NCBI RefSeq assembly: GCF_036346855.1
Contig: NZ_CP107841.1
Coordinates: forward strand, 4,034,001 to 4,098,000
Reading direction: 5' to 3'
Source of the DNA: Streptomyces europaeiscabiei
GTDB taxonomy: Bacteria; Actinomycetota; Actinomycetes; Streptomycetales; Streptomycetaceae
Length of the DNA stretch: 64,000 nt
The notes below the pieces were generated by a model. The model did no database searches, had not been told where the DNA came from, and worked only from the letters and a program-made list of their open reading frames with translations. A program made the translations under genes and the position numbers. Positions 60,630 to 64,000 of this stretch are shown here, one piece after another (position 1 is the stretch's first letter; the number at the start of each line of letters is the position of its first letter).

Positions 60630-61736
60630 CTACTTCTCCTGCTGCTTGCGCCAGCGAATTCCGGCCTCCAGGAAGCCGTCGATCTCGCCGTTGAACACGG
60701 CCTCGGGGTTGCCGACTTCGTGGTCGGTGCGGAGGTCCTTGACCATCTGGTACGGGTGCAGGACGTACGAACGCATCTGGTTGCCCCAGGAGTTGCCGCC
60801 GTCGCCCTTGAGGGCGTCCATCTTGGCCTGCTCCTCCTGCCGGCGCCGGTCGAGGAGCTTCGCCTGGAGAACGTTCATCGCGGACGCCTTGTTCTGGATC
60901 TGCGACCGCTCGTTCTGACAGGAGACGACGATGCCGGTGGGGAGGTGGGTCAACCGCACCGCGGAGTCGGTGGTGTTGACGCCCTGGCCGCCGGGCCCGG
61001 ACGACCGGTAGACGTCCACCCGCAGCTCGGTCTCGTCGATCTCGATGTGGTCCGTCGTCTCGACCACGGGCAGGATCTCGACACCGGCGAAGGAGGTCTG
61101 CCGCCGCCCCTGGTTGTCGAACGGCGAGATCCGGACGAGCCGGTGCGTGCCCTGCTCGACGGAGAGCGTGCCGTAGGCGTACGGCACCTGCACGGCGAAG
61201 GTGGTGGACTTGATGCCCGCCTCCTCCGCGTACGAGGTCTCGTACACCTCGGTCTTGTAGCCCTTCTGCTCCGCCCAGCGCAGGTACATCCGCTGCAGCT
61301 TCTCGGCGAAGTCGGCGGCGTCGACGCCACCGGCCTCGGCGCGGATGTTGACGAGGGCCTCGCGGGAGTCGTACTCGCCGGACAGGAGGGTGCGGACCTC
61401 CATCTCGTCCAGCGCCTTCCGGACGGAGGTCAGCTCCGACTCGGCCTCGGCGCGGGTGTCCGGGTCGTCCTCCTCCTCGGCCATCTCGAAGAGGACACCG
61501 AGGTCGTCGATGCGACCGCGCAGCGCCTCCGCCTTCCTGACCTCGGCCTGGAGGTGGGAGAGCTTGCTGGTGATCTTCTGCGCCTCGTCCGGGTTGTCCC
61601 ACAGGGACGGCGCGGCCGCCTGCTCCTCGAGCACGGCGATGTCTGCCCTCAGCTTGTCGAGGTCCAAAACGGCCTCGATCGACTCCATGGTCGAGGAGAG
61701 GGACTTCAGCTCTTCGGATACATCGACGACTGCCAC
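60630..61736 (-). CDS. prfB: Peptide chain release factor 2
   Basis: 368 aa from GTG, continuous. SPF codon-recognition motif in [17 protein letters not shown] and the catalytic GGQ in [13 protein letters not shown]. Reads UGA and UAA stops. No in-frame TGA or frameshift site near codon 25, so the autoregulatory frameshift of many bacteria is absent, as expected in actinobacteria. Confidence 0.96.
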   Translation of the reverse strand: MAVVDVSEELKSLSSTMESIEAVLDLDKLRADIAVLEEQAAAPSLWDNPDEAQKITSKLSHLQAEVRKAEALRGRIDDLGVLFEMAEEEDDPDTRAEAESELTSVRKALDEMEVRTLLSGEYDSREALVNIRAEAGGVDAADFAEKLQRMYLRWAEQKGYKTEVYETSYAEEAGIKSTTFAVQVPYAYGTLSVEQGTHRLVRISPFDNQGRRQTSFAGVEILPVVETTDHIEIDETELRVDVYRSSGPGGQGVNTTDSAVRLTHLPTGIVVSCQNERSQIQNKASAMNVLQAKLLDRRRQEEQAKMDALKGDGGNSWGNQMRSYVLHPYQMVKDLRTDHEVGNPEAVFNGEIDGFLEAGIRWRKQQEK

Positions 61737-61847
61737 GCCCCCAGCCTAACGGCTCCGCCGGGCGGGCCATGCGGGGTGCGCCCTCGTCGGGCCCTTGCCG
61801 TGGGGCCGGCGCCGGGTGGGTTCCTCGGCCGCGGGTGCGTGGGGGCT

Positions 61848-62282
61848 GATCGCGCAGTTCCCCGCGCCCCTGAGAAGCAGGGGCTGCGCCCCGTGCTTTT
61901 CGACCCGCGCGACCGTTGTCCTTCAGGCCCGCGGGGTCTGGTCTTCAGACCTGCGGCGCCCGGTCTTCAAACCCGCGGGACCTGGTCTTCAAACCTGCGG
62001 CGCCAGGTCTTCAAACCCGCAGGACCTGGACTTCGAACCCGCGGAACCTGGTCCTTCAGACCCGCAGGACCTGAACTTCGAACCCGCGGAACCAGGTCTT
62101 CAAACCCGCAGGACCTGAACTTCGAACCCGCGGAACCTGGTCCTTCAGACCCGCAGGACCTGAACTTCGAACCCGCGGAACCAGGTCTTCAAACCCGCAG
62201 GGCCTGGACTTCGGACCCGCGAGGCCCAGTCCTTCGAACCCTCGGCGCCTGGTCTTTCAGGGGCGCGGGGAACTGCGCGATC
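61848..62282. mobile_element. 435-bp element with perfect 26-bp terminal inverted repeats
   Basis: GATCGCGCAGTTCCCCGCGC plus CCCTGA (61848-61873) is exactly inverted at 62257-62282. These ends are the dispersed repeat itself. The interior carries a tandem array (61918-62251). There is no transposase, so it would be a non-autonomous or purely structural element. Mobility is inference only. Confidence 0.5.
61918..62251. repeat. 22-23-bp-period minisatellite
   Basis: About 15 units of the type GTCTTCAAACCCGCGGGACC plus TG, alternating with GACTTCGAACCCGCGGAACC plus TG and GTCCTTCAGACCCGCAGGAC plus CTG. Higher-order groups of three recur. The period varies between 22 and 23, so no frame is kept and it is not coding. 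Confidence 0.9.
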
Positions 62283-62346
62283 GGCCACGGCGGGCCCGCA
62301 CCCGCCTGATCACAGTCGTCCCCGAGTGATCAGGCGCCCTAAGGAC

Positions 62347-63585
62347 TCAAGGGTTTCCCGGCGCCGAATTCTTCGTGTCGGAGGGCGCACCACCGTCATC
62401 GTCCCCGGAGGTGGCCGCCCACGCCCCCACCCCCACCGCCGCGATCAACACCACCGCCGCCGCGCCCAACGTGATCCGTCGCCGTCGGACCACACTCCCC
62501 CGGTTCCGCGCCGACCCCGGCCGAGGCGCCCCCGCCGCCCGGGGCACCCGCGCGGTCCCCCGCGCACCCCCGGCCAGCTCGTCCGGCCCCGGCACCCGCA
62601 TCGACGTGTGCGTGTCCCGGTTGGAATCCGGCTTGGCCCCCGGCACCAACGGCACCGCCCCCCGCCGCACCCGCTCCCGCGGCGCCTCCGCCTCGGCGGG
62701 CGCCTCCTCGTACTCGTCGCCGGACTCCGTCCCGGGTTCGTCGACGTCCAGCGGCGGCATCCCCGCCAGCAACGGCAGTTGTTCCCGCAACCGTGCCGCC
62801 AGCTCGGACGCCCGCAGCCGCGAGGCCGGCGCCTTGGCGAGGCACTGCACGAGCAGTTGCCACAGCTCCTCGGGAATGCCGGGCAGCGGGACGACCGTCT
62901 CGGTGACGTGGCGGCGCAGCACGGCACCGGGGTGCCCGCCGCCGAACGGGGTGAAGCCGGCGAGCAGCTCGTACAGCACGGTCGCCAGGGCGTAGATGTC
63001 CACGGCCGCGCGAGGCGGCAGGCCCTCGACGATCTCGGGGGCGAGATAGTCCGGCGTACCGATGATCTTCGTGGCGCGGGTACGGCGGGGCGAATCGATC
63101 AGCTTGGCGACGCCGAAGTCGGTCAGGAGGGCCGGGTGGGCGCCGCCGGGCCCCAGCGGGCCCTGCATGTCCAGCAGCACGTTCTCCGGCTTCACGTCCC
63201 GGTGGACGACCCCGGCCGCGTGGGCCGCCGCCAGGCCGTCCGCGATGTCGGCAACTATGGCGACCGCCGCCTCGGGGGCCATGCGCCGCTCCCGGTCGAG
63301 GCGGGTGCGCAGATCGGTGCCCCGGACGAGGTCCATGACGAGGGCGAGGTCGTTGCCGTCGACGACGAGGTCGCGTACGGAGACCACGTTCGGGTGGTCG
63401 AGGCCCAGCAGCGCGGTGCGCTCCTGGACGAAACGGCCGACGAGTTCCTGGTCGGACGAGAGGTCCTCGCGCAGCAGCTTGATCGCGACGGGGCCCTCCG
63501 GGCCCTCGCCCAGCCACACCGTTCCGGCGCTGCCCCGCCCCAGAATCTGGTTCGCGGTGTACCGGCTTCCGATCTTCCGTCCCAA
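62347..63585 (-). CDS. pkaB: Serine/threonine protein kinase (PkaB-like)
   Basis: 412 aa from TTG at 63585, with AGGAG 6 bases upstream. Kinase domain 1-265: P-loop LGRGSAGTVWLG, Lys36 (VAIKLL), catalytic HRDVKPEN (Asp130), DFG (156-158), APE in DYLAPEIVEG. An acidic/basic linker follows, then one membrane helix (RRRITLGAAAVVLIAAVGVGAWAA) and a short outer tail with no sensor domain. Follows prfB as pkaB does in S. coelicolor. Confidence 0.92.
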   Translation of the reverse strand: MGRKIGSRYTANQILGRGSAGTVWLGEGPEGPVAIKLLREDLSSDQELVGRFVQERTALLGLDHPNVVSVRDLVVDGNDLALVMDLVRGTDLRTRLDRERRMAPEAAVAIVADIADGLAAAHAAGVVHRDVKPENVLLDMQGPLGPGGAHPALLTDFGVAKLIDSPRRTRATKIIGTPDYLAPEIVEGLPPRAAVDIYALATVLYELLAGFTPFGGGHPGAVLRRHVTETVVPLPGIPEELWQLLVQCLAKAPASRLRASELAARLREQLPLLAGMPPLDVDEPGTESGDEYEEAPAEAEAPRERVRRGAVPLVPGAKPDSNRDTHTSMRVPGPDELAGGARGTARVPRAAGAPRPGSARNRGSVVRRRRITLGAAAVVLIAAVGVGAWAATSGDDDGGAPSDTKNSAPGNP

Positions 63586-63926
63586 GACTGCTCCTACAGG
63601 CCGCGTGTTGGCGACAAAGCTACGCGCCCCGGACCCCAACCTTCACCGCCGAGGCGGAAATCACCCCTCAGATATCGACAAATCCCCAACCCTGGCGACG
63701 AGACACCATCAACCGCACCACGCGGGCTGCCAAGGCCGTGGGTGACTGCGCCCCTTCAGGGGCGCGGGGAAGAGCCCGACCGCCTCCACCGGCCCGCAGC
63801 GGCTCACAACCGCCGCCGAGACCGAAGCAGGCCGGGGCCAGGGTCCAGGCCGCGGGGTCAGGGGCCAGGCCGGGGTCAGGAGCCAGCGCCGGGGTCATTG
63901 CCCGGGGCTCGACCCCCGGGCCCGCG
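63586..63926. repeat. Intergenic region with a dispersed repeat copy and GC repeats
   Basis: 341 bases between the two kinase genes. TTCAGGGGCGCGGGGAAGAG (63755-63774) is a degenerate family copy. At 63836-63900 the words GGGGTCAGG and CCAGGCCG recur. CCCGGGG/CCCCGGG (63901-63907, 63914-63920) forms a hairpin after the upstream gene. No ORF is supported. Confidence 0.6.
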
Positions 63927-64000
63927 TCACTGGCCCGTGCCGTTGTCCAGCTCGCGGAACCACTTGGCCGCCTCGCCAGCCCAGTCGGTGAGCTGGCCCC
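63927..64000 (-). CDS. pkaA: C-terminal end of a PkaA-like kinase (truncated by window edge)
   Basis: The last about 23 codons, ending QLTDWAGEAAKWFRELDNG then TGQ and TGA at 63929-63927. Trp/Ala/Lys-rich amphipathic end. By position it should be pkaA, the kinase gene upstream of pkaB in S. coelicolor; the fragment alone cannot prove this. Confidence 0.5.
   Translation of the reverse strand, partial: GQLTDWAGEAAKWFRELDNGTGQ

Larger units (their letters stand above)
61737..62346. other. 610-base intergenic region with an inverted-repeat-bounded minisatellite
   Basis: Between the prfB start and the kinase stop, both minus strand. The 26-bp inverted repeats and the 22-bp-period array are listed separately. 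Long plus-strand frames through it are by-products of the repeat. No gene is supported. Confidence 0.8.

Noticed and set aside
60630..61736. Programmed frameshift in prfB
   Set aside because: The frame is continuous from GTG; no internal TGA near the usual position.
60585..62309. Long plus-strand ORF through prfB and the minisatellite
   Set aside because: It is antisense to prfB and then follows the repeat array; codon pattern fits the minus strand genes.

Overview
The window is a very GC-rich, gene-dense actinobacterial chromosome segment that looks like Streptomyces. Signs are GTG/TTG starts, 4-nt GTGA/ATGA gene overlaps, DUF397/XRE and SUKH genes, an LAXTG sortase substrate, rare TTA codons, and a gene order that matches, from memory, the S. 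coelicolor SCO2943-SCO2974 core: GH20 cluster, yqgE, murA, hup, malic enzyme, helD, rsuA/sigU, nnaR, narK, matBA, smpB/ssrA, ctp, ftsXE, prfB, pkaBA.

Layout. 0-8 kb: end of a possible osmolyte transporter, a Lon-like secreted protease, a MarR regulator divergent from an alpha/beta hydrolase with two shared operators, an IclR regulator, a DEAD-like helicase, a CopG/Doc toxin-antitoxin pair with its operator, an MFS transporter and tRNA-Cys. 8-14 kb: a SUKH-4 immunity-like gene and a coupled three-gene xanthine-dehydrogenase-type molybdoenzyme operon. Its iron-sulfur subunit carries a 315-residue disordered head and a tail with ten YGGQG(x)SF repeats. 14-19 kb: a sugar ABC transporter with a GH20 hexosaminidase, probably for amino-sugar oligomer uptake. 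19.5-33 kb: the conserved core (DUF3039, yqgE, murA, HU, malic enzyme, HelD, SigU/RsuA-like pair, CGNR protein, NnaR and NarK for nitrate).

33-41 kb is accessory: serine hydrolase with TetR, a holin-like pair, a DprA/SLOG gene followed by a ComF-like phosphoribosyltransferase split by one in-frame stop, a HATPase, and an XRE/DUF397 pair. 41-46 kb holds an acyltransferase and matBA, a surface poly-N-acetylglucosamine-type polysaccharide system. 46-48 kb is a LysR/MFS pair. 48-55 kb is a complete alpha-xyloside-type uptake operon (binding protein, two permeases, GH31, LacI) with twin LacI operators; it abuts the 3' end of ssrA, and its repressor gene carries a TTA codon. 55-64 kb returns to the core: ssrA, smpB, S41 protease, ftsX/ftsE, a zinc-ribbon membrane peptide, an LAETG surface protein, prfB and two Ser/Thr kinases.

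A dispersed palindromic repeat (core GGGGCGCGGGGAACTGCGCG) occurs at about eight places. Two copies lie inside predicted protein N-termini, and one inverted pair encloses a 334-bp minisatellite. A second minisatellite (57-bp period) lies upstream of the DUF3039 gene. The strongest leads for undescribed biology are the interrupted DprA-phosphoribosyltransferase module, the low-complexity molybdoenzyme subunit, and the repeat elements that have entered coding sequence.
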